This document shows positions 8,984-16,925 of a DNA stretch of 52,287 nucleotides, piece by piece. Both the position numbers and the translations under genes were made by a program. The notes beneath the pieces are model-generated. The model made no database searches. It saw nothing but the letters and a program-made list of their open reading frames with translations, and was not told where the DNA came from. The DNA is from Hyphomicrobiales bacterium (lineage in GTDB: Bacteria > Pseudomonadota > Alphaproteobacteria > Rhizobiales > Rhizobiaceae): positions 1 to 52,287 of the forward strand of contig UBUL01000028.1 of NCBI GenBank assembly GCA_900468625.1, given 5' to 3'. Positions within the stretch are counted from its first letter, which is position 1. Every line of letters starts with the position of its first letter.

Positions 8984-9621
8984 CGGCGCCTTTCAATCTC
9001 ATCCCGGAACGCCATGGCAGCTTCCGTTCTGTTGCTCACCTCGAGCTTGGCGAAGATCTGCGTCATGTGATGCTTGATGGTCTTTTCGTGCAGGTCGAGC
9101 TTCAGTCCTATGTGCTTGTTGCTCAAGCCCGCAGAAGCCAGCTCCAGCACTTCCCTTTCCCGATCCGTCAGTGCGTTGAAGGGATTGACCTGAGCGGCCG
9201 ATCCGTTTTCCGAAATCAGACGCGCCGACAGCGTCGGTGCGACATAGCTGTCACCGGCGGCAATGCTGCGGATGATGTCGGCGAGCATCCGCGATCCGAC
9301 GCCCTTCAGAACGTAGCCTTTAGCACCGCTCTTGAGCGCGGCCATCACGTCGTCGCTTGCCTCGGAGACAGTTAGCATCACGATCTTCTGGTCTGGTATC
9401 TGGCCGAGTATGAGAGAAATGGCGTCCAGCCCTCCTCCGGGCATGGAAATGTCGAGCAGCAAGATGTCCGGGCGATGTTCCGCTGCTATGCGCAGAGCAT
9501 CCTCCTTGCTGCTGCCTTCGCCGACGATGCTGAACCCATCCATTTCGGTGAGGCTTCTGATGACGCCCTCTCTAAAGAGAGGGTGGTCGTCTATGACTGC
9601 CAAACTGATTTCCGCTGTCAT
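8977..9621 (-). CDS. NarL/FixJ-type response regulator
   Basis: 214 residues. The receiver domain has acidic pocket Asp11-Asp12, phospho-acceptor Asp57 (DILLLDISMPG), Thr near 83 (VMLTVSE) and Lys near 105 (GAKGYVLKG). A LuxR-type HTH spans about residues 145-205 (LTDREREVLELASAGLSNKHIGLKLDLHEKTIKHHMTQIFAKL). It binds DNA when phosphorylated by the kinase encoded at 9618-11060. Its ATG overlaps that gene's TGA by four bases, so translation is coupled. Flanking genes for two Gly-rich exported proteins are candidate targets (inference). Confidence 0.95.
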   Translation of the reverse strand: MTAEISLAVIDDHPLFREGVIRSLTEMDGFSIVGEGSSKEDALRIAAEHRPDILLLDISMPGGGLDAISLILGQIPDQKIVMLTVSEASDDVMAALKSGAKGYVLKGVGSRMLADIIRSIAAGDSYVAPTLSARLISENGSAAQVNPFNALTDREREVLELASAGLSNKHIGLKLDLHEKTIKHHMTQIFAKLEVSNRTEAAMAFRDEIERRRQ

Positions 9622-11060
9622 GCCTGCTCCATTTCCTCGATGTTCAGGGACATGCGTACGCTGGTTCCCCTGCTCGATGACAAAAGCTGAAAAGTACCGC
9701 CAAGGCTTTCGACCCGGTCTCTAAGGCCGGCAAGGCCGAGCTTTTGTGGGCCGACCTCTTTCGGATCGAATCCCGGCCCTTCATCGGCAACCTCGATGAC
9801 GACCTGGCCGTCCTCGAAGGATTGCGCGACCTTTTGCCCGATTCCGCCGGCATGACGATAGCCGTTGTTCAGGGCTTCCTGGACGAAACGATAGACGCAT
9901 ATCTTGGCGGAGGTGGAAAGGTCCGTCGGTGTCGTGCCCACGGAGAGCGCGACGGCGACACCGGTGCGCCGCTCGTGGGCGCGGATTGCACGCTTCAGGA
10001 GATCGGCCAAATTATCCGTCTCGATATGCGGCAGCATCAGCCCGCTGCAGATCCCTCTGATCTCCGTCATGGCGTCGTCAAGGCTGGCCTTGATGGTATG
10101 CAGCGATGCCTCGCGCTCGGCCGGCAAGGCAGTGGGGCTGACGAGGGTCTGACTGTCCAGACGCAAGGAGGCATAAGCAACCAGTTGGGCGGGACCGTCG
10201 TGCAGGTCGGCGCCGATGCGGCGCAAATAGCTCTCGTTGAGCGCGGCTGCGCGCTGGGTTGCGCGTTGGACGCGCGCGCGCAAAGCCTCGTTCTGCAGAA
10301 GAAGCGTCGACAGTTCGCCGATGCGGCCATTGAGCGCCTTGCGCTGGTTGTCGATGGTGCGGCTGCCACGCATGACGATGATCGACAGAAGGGCGAAGAA
10401 TGTCAGCGTGAACAAGGCAACGACAAGCCAGCTCAACAGGCGGGCCTGGGTGAGGCTCCATTCGAAATCGTTGGCAACCTCGTAAAACTCGGAGACGGCG
10501 ACGACCTTGCCCGACCAGGGCTGCAGCACCGGATTGTAGATTTCCAGGAGCGGTTTGCCGCTATTGCGCTCGGCAACGCTTTCGACATCATCGATCTGAT
10601 TGAATTTGGCGACCATTCGGCCGGAAAATGCGGTTCGGAGACTTTTCGAAAGCGGGAACCGTTTGCCGGAAAGATCCTTGTTGCTGGAATAGAGGATCGT
10701 TCCGTCGCCGCGCCACAGGCGGAACGAAAACAGCCGCGTGCCGAGCGCGCCCTGGCCGAGTGTCTCGTCAAGGGCTCGCGTTACCGTGTCGTCGAGAACC
10801 TGGGTGGTTTGCATGTCGGGCAGAAGCGGGGCGATGACGCTGTCGACGTAAAGGGCCGTCGTCGCCGCGGAATTGCGTGTCACGGCATTTTCGATCAGGC
10901 CTGCAACGAAGGAGCCGACCGCGAGCATCGCACAGATTGCGACGAAGCCGCCCGCGAGCAGAAACTGCCTGGTCAAGGATTGCGAGTTCCAGCGTTCGAT
11001 AAGACCTGCCAGAGATAGCTTGTATTTACTGTTCGCTCGCAGAATTGGCATAATGAGCAC
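9618..11060 (-). CDS. Sensor histidine kinase, NarX/DegS-like (HisKA_3)
   Basis: 480 residues. The order is: transmembrane helix 1 (about 33-56); a periplasmic sensor of about 150 residues (57-207) containing LWRGDGTILYSSNKDLSGKRF, a PAS/Cache-like folding pattern; transmembrane helix 2 (about 208-230); a coiled coil (about 235-275); HisKA_3 with phospho-acceptor His287 (RRIGADLHDGPAQL); and HATPase_c with N-box-like FVQEALNNGYRHA and G-box DEGPGFDP near 440. It is an inner-membrane kinase that phosphorylates the coupled regulator at 8977. The ligand is unknown. An alternative ATG lies three codons downstream of the start at 11060. Confidence 0.94.
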   Translation of the reverse strand: MLIMPILRANSKYKLSLAGLIERWNSQSLTRQFLLAGGFVAICAMLAVGSFVAGLIENAVTRNSAATTALYVDSVIAPLLPDMQTTQVLDDTVTRALDETLGQGALGTRLFSFRLWRGDGTILYSSNKDLSGKRFPLSKSLRTAFSGRMVAKFNQIDDVESVAERNSGKPLLEIYNPVLQPWSGKVVAVSEFYEVANDFEWSLTQARLLSWLVVALFTLTFFALLSIIVMRGSRTIDNQRKALNGRIGELSTLLLQNEALRARVQRATQRAAALNESYLRRIGADLHDGPAQLVAYASLRLDSQTLVSPTALPAEREASLHTIKASLDDAMTEIRGICSGLMLPHIETDNLADLLKRAIRAHERRTGVAVALSVGTTPTDLSTSAKICVYRFVQEALNNGYRHAGGIGQKVAQSFEDGQVVIEVADEGPGFDPKEVGPQKLGLAGLRDRVESLGGTFQLLSSSRGTSVRMSLNIEEMEQA

Positions 11061-11338
11061 TGATCTCCCAACCCCTCATAGCTATCTCAGCGGGAGGGAG
11101 TGTCAACTGTTACGGGCCTTTACCGCCTGCCTTGCCATGCGAAGACGGTATTGCTGCCGGGACCCCACAATTTAAGGGACCATCGGGCGCCATCAATCAG
11201 ACCATGGTCCGAATACCCAAGGCATAGGTCCGAGCGGTGTAGAAACATGAGATTTCGGCAATATTGTAGTGCGCAATGATTTGCTGAATACCGCCGCTGC
11301 CGCAGGCGACGGACGTCTTGTTTGTAAAGGAAATGCAC
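11061..11338. promoter_or_regulatory. Divergent promoter region between kinase operon and exported-protein gene
   Basis: 278 bases must carry the kinase/regulator promoter (minus) and the promoter of the exported protein at 11339 (plus). An AAAGGA ribosome-binding site lies before 11339. I cannot assign -35/-10 boxes or a regulator site with confidence. Confidence 0.4.
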
Positions 11339-11977
11339 ATGAAAATCCGTTCTATCATCGGTACTGCAAGCCTTGGCCTGGCGCTGGCCGTCGTTCCCGT
11401 GGGAGGGGCCGCCATCGGCCTCATGCAGACAGCTTTCGCCAAGGGCGGAGATGGCGGCGGCAACGGCAACGGCGGTGGCCATGACCATGGCGAGGGAAAA
11501 TCCGACCATGACAGCCATGAAAAGTCTGGCGATGATGCAAGCGGTAAGTCCACGAATACGGCGACGACGCAGGATGCCGACGAGCACTCCAAAGCGCATA
11601 GCGCAAGCTCGAAGACGCACGTCTCAAAGCCCGGCGAAGGCAGGCTCAGCTCGCTCAGGAGAGACTACCACGCCTATTTGAACTCAAAGGATCCCAAGAT
11701 GGCAGCGCTAGCTGCCTATGTGAAGGCATATGCAGAGTTCGAAATACAATATGGAACGACGGCCGTGCCGACAGATCCGGCCCTCAGCGACAACGCCTTG
11801 CGTTCGGCTCTGGCGCAACTGTCGAACAAGCCGGTGACGGACCAGACGCTTGCTGAAGCAAAGAGCATTCTTGGCGTCGGAACAAATTCGGGAAAAATCG
11901 CGGAAGTCCGTGACGCGCTGGAAAGAAAATCCGAAACCTCGGCCCCGTCTGACAGCGATGCGGTAACTGCCGATTGA
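11339..11977 (+). CDS. Exported Gly/His/Asp-rich protein
   Basis: 212 residues from the ATG at 11339, chosen for the AAAGGA 6-8 bases upstream and because it places a standard signal peptide at the N terminus (MKIRSIIGTASLGLALAVVP, with AFA-K as likely cleavage near residue 34). A low-complexity stretch rich in Gly, Asn, His and Asp follows (about 34-100: KGGDGGGNGNGGGHDHGEG), suggestive of metal binding. The C-terminal half is a helical region (LSSLRRDYHAYLNSKDPKMAALAAYVKAYAEFE) followed by AEAKSILGV. The motif after the signal peptide resembles that of the Gly/Asn-rich protein at 8465. Probably periplasmic or secreted; function unknown. Confidence 0.82.
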   Translation: MKIRSIIGTASLGLALAVVPVGGAAIGLMQTAFAKGGDGGGNGNGGGHDHGEGKSDHDSHEKSGDDASGKSTNTATTQDADEHSKAHSASSKTHVSKPGEGRLSSLRRDYHAYLNSKDPKMAALAAYVKAYAEFEIQYGTTAVPTDPALSDNALRSALAQLSNKPVTDQTLAEAKSILGVGTNSGKIAEVRDALERKSETSAPSDSDAVTAD

Positions 11978-12377
11978 AAACGTTGCGCTGACGGCCTTTC
12001 GGGCTAAGCGCATCGCCCGGCGAATGCCCGGGCGGCAAATCCCTCGGTCATCGTTTCGAGGGTTCGGCGTCAGCGAACGCCGCTTCATAGCCGGTCCGCC
12101 CACCGGCTCTATCGCCGGGTCGGGCTTTCCCCCCGGACGCTGGCCGATCCGGCGATAGGCAATTTTGCAGCATGAAATAGGCGGTCATGCATGGCGTGGT
12201 GTGCCTGCGAGACGGAAGGCTGCGCGATTGCCGTCTGCGGGAACCATTGCGCGAGAGCGCTGGATTGAGCGGATAGGACCTGGCGGTCTGCTCGCCTTGT
12301 CTCTCAAACCGGAACAGGTACTGCAACGGCGAGCTGGAAGAGGGGTTTGGAGAGCGGCTCTCCGCTCTCCAAAGTGG
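11978..12377. other. Intergenic stretch with one strong hairpin
   Basis: 400 bases between convergent genes. No gene is supported. Its only marked structure is the 12-bp hairpin at 12346-12373, listed separately. Confidence 0.5.
12346..12373 (-). terminator. Perfect 12-bp hairpin after the glycine-zipper gene
   Basis: TTTGGAGAGCGG (12346-12357) pairs without mismatch with CCGCTCTCCAAA (12362-12373) across a 4-base loop. It begins 4 bases beyond the stop of the minus-strand gene at 12378-12776. It has no downstream T-run, so it may be a processing or stabilising hairpin rather than a classical terminator. Confidence 0.5.
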
Positions 12378-12776
12378 TCAGTTGAGAATCTGGATAACCT
12401 TGCGCGATGAGGGCTCAACGATCACGCGTTCGTGGTTGACCACCGCATAGGCATATCGTGGATTCTGCGGAACGGTTCGCACAACGACCGTATCCGGCAA
12501 TCGCCGGCCGACGACCACCCGTTCGCGGACAACCGTTCCCTCTTCAGGCAGGGGCTGTTCGCGGACATAGGTGACGACCTTCTGAGGCGGCGGATCGATG
12601 GCAGTACCGACGATGGCGCCTGCCACACCGCCCACGGCGGCTCCGACCGGTCCGCCGACAACGGCACCGGTAACGGCACCACCGGCAGCACCCGTGACGG
12701 TCGACGACTGGGCAAAGGCACATCCGGCGGTCAGGCCAAGCGCGAGTGTCGCAATACTAAGTACTTTCGTTTTCAT
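12378..12776 (-). CDS. Glycine-zipper / DUF1236-like exported protein
   Basis: 132 residues. The signal peptide MKTKVLSIATLALGLTAGC ends near AFA-Q (residue 22); the Cys at 19 is not in a clear lipobox. A glycine-zipper segment follows (about 26-60, GAAGGAVTGAVVGGPVGAAVGGVAG), able to insert in or span a membrane. The C-terminal domain of about 60 residues (VVTYVREQPLPEEGTVVRERVVVGRRLPDTVVVRTVP) resembles DUF1236, which is common in Rhizobiales envelope proteins. It is probably periplasmic or outer-membrane associated. An AAGGAGAT-like site precedes the ATG. Confidence 0.85.
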   Translation of the reverse strand: MKTKVLSIATLALGLTAGCAFAQSSTVTGAAGGAVTGAVVGGPVGAAVGGVAGAIVGTAIDPPPQKVVTYVREQPLPEEGTVVRERVVVGRRLPDTVVVRTVPQNPRYAYAVVNHERVIVEPSSRKVIQILN

Positions 12777-13201
12777 CAGAATCTCCTTTCACCTTCCATT
12801 CGTCCGTCATTGACGGAGCTGTCGGTAAAACAGGGCTTCGTCCGGATCTGTTCCTTTCCTGAGGCTTCAGTCGGGCAAGTTGGGGCTTGGGTCGCATGGG
12901 TGCTCAGACCAAAGCCTGATGTGAGCGGGCCTGCATCTGAGGTGCCCGGAACGTCATCGCGCTTAAGGTCCATTTTGCCGTTGGGAATATGAAGATTGCC
13001 GCGATTGAAGACGCTGAAAGCGCATCCGTCGCTGCGGGCTGTGATGCCGCCCCGGTGCCTCAGTTTGGTAAGCAGGAGGGCGCAATGCGTGCACTGAAAG
13101 TAGAATGAAGAAGACGATCGTTCGAACCGTGCGTTCGGTAGATGCGGACGTGAGGTGGCGGTCCGATCGCTTTACATCAGCGGCAGAACGATCCCAACCC
13201 G
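12777..13201. other. Intergenic stretch upstream of the DUF1236-like gene
   Basis: 425 bases without a supported gene. On the minus strand GGAAC (12854-12850) and TGTT (12832-12829) are 17 bases apart, a one-mismatch version of the EcfG stress promoter, placed about 53 bases before the ATG at 12776. This is only suggestive. Confidence 0.35.
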
Positions 13202-13387
13202 TCAGTGTCCGGCATGGTTCGAAGAAGCCAGCGACACATTCCGCTCGACGGTCCATGCGCTGGGAAGATTTGCGCATATGATCCCGACCAATGCGATTAC
13301 CGAGACCAGACCGATCAACGTCTCCCATGATTGCCGGCGAAATGGCAGGGGCCAGCGCGATCGTGACATGTTTGGATCAAACAGCAT
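13202..13387 (-). CDS. Small single-span membrane protein, hypothetical
   Basis: 61 residues. A basic N terminus (SRSRWPLPFRRQSW) precedes one hydrophobic helix (about 22-40, TLIGLVSVIALVGIICANL), then a short polar tail. Topology by positive-inside is cytoplasmic N terminus, periplasmic C terminus. Only a weak GGGG ribosome-binding site lies upstream. No family is recognised. The clear amphipathic-basic plus helix design makes it more likely real than chance. Confidence 0.4.
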   Translation of the reverse strand: MLFDPNMSRSRWPLPFRRQSWETLIGLVSVIALVGIICANLPSAWTVERNVSLASSNHAGH

Positions 13388-13676
13388 TCGTCAGCCCCGT
13401 ATCCAGGTAAGAGCCATCGGCATTGACGTAACCGCTGCGGATGAGATCAAAGCATGATCGCTTTCTTTTTGGCGTCCGTTCATTGTGCAAGTCTACGTCC
13501 ACTGAATCCTGATTGTCTAGTACCTTGATCGACAATATCTGGTAACGAAGCCCTTAGCGATTGCCGGGCCGACCAATTTAAGTGGATTGCGGAGCATATA
13601 TTTCTGCGAATGGCCCAATGGCGGCAACGCGAGCGCAATCGCCGGATCGAAAACCTATGGCCCTTGAATGAGCTGC

Positions 13677-13859
13677 CTAAAGCGGCATGATGGATGCCGT
13701 TGGCTGTGTGGACGGCGTGTGCAGCTTGGCTGCGGCCGTTTCGGGCTGGATGAGCCAGGCTGCAAAAGCTGCAAGCGCGGCACAAACGATGACGGTCAGA
13801 AGCGCCTTTCGCGCATATTGCCGCCGTTCAAATGTCGAGTTCTGATCATGTTCCATCAT
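13677..13859 (-). CDS. Small single-span membrane protein, hypothetical
   Basis: 60 residues from the first of two adjacent ATGs (13859 and 13856), just after AAGGAG. The polar, charged N terminus MMEHDQNSTFERRQYARK precedes one helix (about 19-37, ALLTVIVCAALAAFAAWLI). A Pro/Thr-rich tail (PETAAAKLHTPSTQPTAS) follows. The frame stays open far upstream, but that part has no family-like sequence, and the ribosome-binding site fixes the start here. Unknown function. Confidence 0.6.
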   Translation of the reverse strand: MMEHDQNSTFERRQYARKALLTVIVCAALAAFAAWLIQPETAAAKLHTPSTQPTASIMPL

Positions 13860-14258
13860 TATCTCCTTCGTCAGAATCACGCCTGACGAATGAAAGGCCG
13901 ATCTATCGGGAGTATTGGCCTTTCCTGCGGATCGCTGAGCTGTCTGCTGCCAGTTTATTCGTTTCACATGAATGGAATCCGAACGAATTGGCCGCAGGCG
14001 CGCCGGACAGCCGAGATTCCCTCGAAAAGATCGAAGCTGGGGCCTGAAATGGAAGATTCGATGATAAGCCATTGGGTATTGGCCGAAGCCGACCGATGGC
14101 TCGTGGCAAGTCCGTGAGCCAGACGCCCGCCGTGCTCGCTCGATTTGGGAGACGGTGACTGTAATCCAGGCGATTGCCGCGGAAGGATTGCGGCAAACGC
14201 ATAGCTGCACTGCAGCATAGATGCTGGCGATTCGCGACGCATGGAGTAAAACCATTTG
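13860..14258. other. Intergenic stretch, no gene supported
   Basis: 399 bases between the small membrane protein gene and the sRNA. Open frames here lack start signals and motifs. The region should contain the sRNA promoter, but I cannot identify -35/-10 elements reliably. Confidence 0.45.
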
Positions 14259-14416
14259 TAACGAAGCGATGCACCTCCTCCCGCAAAGCTTCGTGTTTCA
14301 GACGGCCCGCTCCTCCTCCCAAGGGTCGTTTGTAGGAACAGCGGCACTCCTCCTCCCAGTCGCTGTTCGGTTCTTTTCGAAAAGCCTGCCGCACCTCCTC
14401 CCGCGGCAGGCTTTTT
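14259..14416 (+). ncRNA. Multi-hairpin sRNA with four CCUCCUCCC loops (alpha-r14/cuckoo type)
   Basis: Four consecutive hairpins each expose CCTCCTCCC. H1: ACGAAGC (14261-14267) with GCTTCGT (14288-14294), motif 14274-14282. H2: ACGGCCC (14302-14308) with GGGTCGT (14323-14329), one G-U pair, motif 14312-14320. H3: AACAGCG (14337-14343) with CGCTGTT (14361-14367), motif 14349-14357. H4: a 13-bp stem, 14380-14392 with 14403-14415, motif 14394-14402, ending in T5, so it doubles as terminator. The motif is complementary to the Shine-Dalgarno sequence. Known relatives are the rhizobial alpha-r14 family (NfeR1) and Rhodobacter CcsR1-4, which base-pair with ribosome-binding sites of many mRNAs. The plus strand is chosen because it reads CCUCCUCCC. 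The 5' end is estimated from H1. Confidence 0.85.
14380..14416 (+). terminator. Intrinsic terminator of the sRNA
   Basis: Perfect 13-bp stem with a 10-base loop holding the fourth CCTCCTCCC, followed by TTTTT. The reverse strand also ends in TTTT, so it could terminate transcripts from dinB as well. Confidence 0.85.
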
Positions 14417-14495
14417 CGATTCCTGGCACCACAGCGCCGAGCGTCACATATGACGCGCAAAAGGTCGCCGCAGCACCTTAAATCCGCTGCATAAT

Positions 14496-15611
14496 TCAAA
14501 GTCCGAGATCAAGCTGGGTCCGCGACAGGTCGTCGTCGCCTTCTTCGTTCGTCAGGGACGAAAGCGTGATGCCGAGCAGCCGCACAGGCCGGGCGAACGG
14601 GTGGACGGTTGCCAGAAGTGCGGATGCCACATCGAGGATGCCGCTGGCATCGGCGGCGGGAAAGGGGCTTGTCCGGCTGCGCGTCGCCTGGGTGAAGTCC
14701 GAATATTTGATCTTCACGGTCACCGTCCTGGCGCCCATGCCGCCGGTCTCGCAGTAGCGCCAGACCTTCTCGGCAAGCGGACGCAACTCGGCCGTCGCCA
14801 GCTGGAGATCGTCGATATCCTCGACAAATGTATCCTCCGCTCCTATGGATTTGCGAATTCTGTTGGCTTTCACCTGGCGCTCGTCGATGCCGCGGGCGAT
14901 GCCGTAGAAATAGGATCCGGCCTTTCCGAAATGCTCCTGCAGAAAGGCGAGGGGCTTCGATTTCAGATCGAGCCCCGTCTCGATTCCGTACTTGCGCATG
15001 CGCTCGGCGGTCGCAGGCCCGACGCCATGGAATTTCTTGACGGGAAGCGTTTCGACGAAGGCCGGCCCATTCTTCGGTGTGATCACCGCCTGGCCGTTGG
15101 GCTTGTTCAGGTCGCTCGCCATCTTGGCGAGGAACTTGTTGTAGGAGATGCCGGCCGAGGCATTGAGCCCCGTGACCTGCTTGATTTTGGTCCGGATCTC
15201 CAGCGCGATCTCGGTTGCAACCTCCATGCCCTTGAGGTTCTGCGTGACGTCGAGATAGGCTTCGTCGAGCGATAGCGGTTCGATCAGCGGCGTATATTCG
15301 GCGAAGATTTCGCGGATCTGCTGCGATACCGCCCTGTAGACGTCGAAGCGCGGCGGCACGAAAATCAGATCCGGGCATTTGCGCTTCGCTGTAACCGAAG
15401 GCATGGCCGAATGGACGCCAAAGGCGCGAGCCTCGTAGCTTGCCGCCGCCACCACGCCGCGTGCCGCCGATCCGCCGACCGCAAGCGGCTTGCCGCGCAG
15501 CTCGGGATTGTCGCGCTGCTCGACCGATGCATAGAACGCATCCATATCCACATGGATGATCTTTCGGACAGGGCCAGTGCTCATTTGGTTCATGGTGGTC
15601 TCAGTCATCAA
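14496..15611 (-). CDS. dinB: DNA polymerase IV (Y family, translesion synthesis)
   Basis: 371 residues. The palm motif HVDMDAFYASVEQ (residues 20-32) supplies catalytic Asp22. SLDEA (114-118) supplies Asp116 and Glu117. Thumb helix-hairpin-helix motifs follow (VKKFHGVGPATAERMRKYGI), then a little-finger domain. The protein ends QLDLGL, a classical beta-clamp-binding peptide. Pol IV extends past lesions with low fidelity. Several ATGs crowd the N terminus (15611, 15593, 15584) and no strong ribosome-binding site decides between them. Rhizobia often have more than one dinB, so this may be one of several copies. The adjacent sRNA lies just downstream on the opposite strand. Confidence 0.95.
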   Translation of the reverse strand: MMTETTMNQMSTGPVRKIIHVDMDAFYASVEQRDNPELRGKPLAVGGSAARGVVAAASYEARAFGVHSAMPSVTAKRKCPDLIFVPPRFDVYRAVSQQIREIFAEYTPLIEPLSLDEAYLDVTQNLKGMEVATEIALEIRTKIKQVTGLNASAGISYNKFLAKMASDLNKPNGQAVITPKNGPAFVETLPVKKFHGVGPATAERMRKYGIETGLDLKSKPLAFLQEHFGKAGSYFYGIARGIDERQVKANRIRKSIGAEDTFVEDIDDLQLATAELRPLAEKVWRYCETGGMGARTVTVKIKYSDFTQATRSRTSPFPAADASGILDVASALLATVHPFARPVRLLGITLSSLTNEEGDDDLSRTQLDLGL

Positions 15612-15806
15612 ACCGCAAGTTCAGCACGGCCTTCAATTGCGGACGCTGAAACAAATACGGAACATATCATCCTTGATGACGATATCAAACCGGCTCTGTT
15701 GCTGTGCCTGACAGAACGGGGGATCGCCCTGCGCCAGCCATGAAACGGCGCCTTGAGATGCAGTCGAGGCTTCCTATCTCTTATTCATCCCCCAATACGG
15801 AGCCTG

Positions 15807-15986
15807 ATGATGGGCCAAACTGCATTCGATCCGCTTTCCGAGCCGCTTATGGAGATCTCGCCGCCCGAGCGCGATGAGGAATCGTGCTCGGACGGCACAG
15901 AGTGTCTCTGCTGTCGAAGGCTGCGATCGGCGAGGAAGATGGACGAGGACGGCTGCGGCATCTGTGACGAATGTCTGGCGCCATGA
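15807..15986 (+). CDS. Small Cys-rich (zinc-ribbon-like) protein
   Basis: 59 residues. CGGAG lies a few bases before two adjacent ATGs (15807, 15810). The acidic N terminus (DPLSEPLMEISPPERDEES) precedes a Cys-rich part: CSDGTECLCCRR, then CGICDEC at the C terminus. The two CxxC-like pairs separated by about 20 residues suggest one zinc site. Its TGA overlaps the ATG of the next gene (ATGA at 15983), so the two are translationally coupled and probably work together. Family not recognised. Confidence 0.65.
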   Translation: MMGQTAFDPLSEPLMEISPPERDEESCSDGTECLCCRRLRSARKMDEDGCGICDECLAP

Positions 15987-16294
15987 CGAACCGCGCCGCA
16001 AAGCCGCCGCCTGACGAATTGCCGGAATTCGAACATCTACTTGCGGAACTGCCCGACGGTTACATGGAGGGGCGCTTTCAAGGTCGGCCCTGGGGCGTGA
16101 CGGTCAAGCGGTCGGCCGACGGGAAACGGATCTGGCTCTACGGCGAGGAGCTTGGCGGGACCGATGTCGTCAGCTTCAATCTTTATGTACTCGCAGGAGC
16201 AAGGCTTGCCCTCAAGCCTTGCGAAATGTCGTCGTCCAAGGTCGTGGACTTTGTGCTGGGTTTCAGGCCCGCTACGATGTCACCGACAGTGTAG
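15983..16294 (+). CDS. Hypothetical protein coupled to the zinc-ribbon-like protein
   Basis: 103 residues from the ATG at 15983, which overlaps the previous stop. It contains LPEFEHLLAELPDGYMEGRF, then GRPWGVTVKRSADGKRIWLYGEELGGTDVVSFNLYVL, a compact alternating pattern suggestive of a beta-rich fold, and ends with SSKVVDFVLGF. There is no signal peptide. It resembles a family of short rhizobial hypothetical proteins, but I cannot name the domain. The ATGA coupling with the Cys-rich protein is the main clue to a joint role. Confidence 0.7.
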   Translation: MTNRAAKPPPDELPEFEHLLAELPDGYMEGRFQGRPWGVTVKRSADGKRIWLYGEELGGTDVVSFNLYVLAGARLALKPCEMSSSKVVDFVLGFRPATMSPTV

Positions 16295-16342
16295 GCGAGC
16301 GATCCTTGCAGCAACCGTTCGGCGCCGCCGATCCCGTTTGTT

Positions 16343-16903
16343 TCAGCGGGTGGAGAGCGGCGGCGGAGGCGGCTGCGTGGTTGCGCCTGGACCGAGCGAG
16401 CGCTGCACCATCACGGTGTCGGCCCAGCGGCCGTAACGATAGGCAACTGCCGGCAGCAGGCCGACGCGAACGAAGCTGAAGCGTTCGTGCAAGGCGAGCG
16501 AGGCCGCGTTGTCGGCATCGATATAGCCGATCATCTGCCGGAAACCGGCCGCGGCGCAGGCGTCGATCAGCCCGCGCATGAGCAGGCTTCCCACACCCTG
16601 GCCGACATGGTCGTGATGCACGTAGATCGAGTGCTTGACCGTATAGCGATAGGCCGGACGCTTGCGGAACAGCACCACATAGGCATAACCCAGGACCTTC
16701 TCACCCTCGATCGCAACGACATGCGGGAAGCGGCGGTCCTTCAGATTCTTGCGCCGTTCGCGCAGATCGTCCGGTTGCGGCGTGTCGCTATCGTCCACTC
16801 CAGCCTCGACGCCGCGGTGAATGTGGCGGCGATAGATCGCCAGCATGGCATCGACGTCGCTCTCCCGGGAAGGGCGAACGACGATTGTTTTATCCTGCTT
16901 CAT
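16343..16903 (-). CDS. GNAT acetyltransferase, phosphinothricin-acetyltransferase-like
   Basis: 186 residues from MKQDKTIVVRPSRESD; in-frame sequence further upstream would run into the preceding gene. The GNAT core includes ERRKNLKDRRFPHVVA, VLGYAYVVLFRKRPAYRYTVKHSIYVHHDHVGQGVGSLLM (acetyl-CoA pyrophosphate loop, QGVGS) and GYIDADNAASLALHERFSFVRVG, the pattern of PAT/YncA-type amino-acid N-acyltransferases. A Pro-rich tail follows. It starts 22 bases after the decarboxylase stop on the same strand, so the two are probably co-transcribed; acetylation of an amine product is possible but only inferred. Confidence 0.88.
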   Translation of the reverse strand: MKQDKTIVVRPSRESDVDAMLAIYRRHIHRGVEAGVDDSDTPQPDDLRERRKNLKDRRFPHVVAIEGEKVLGYAYVVLFRKRPAYRYTVKHSIYVHHDHVGQGVGSLLMRGLIDACAAAGFRQMIGYIDADNAASLALHERFSFVRVGLLPAVAYRYGRWADTVMVQRSLGPGATTQPPPPPLSTR

Positions 16904-16925
16904 GATCGAACCTGAATTTCCAAGC

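Noticed and set aside
9744..11018. Plus-strand open frame opposite the histidine kinase
   Set aside because: Antisense shadow; kinase motifs (H-box, N, G boxes) on the minus strand are decisive.
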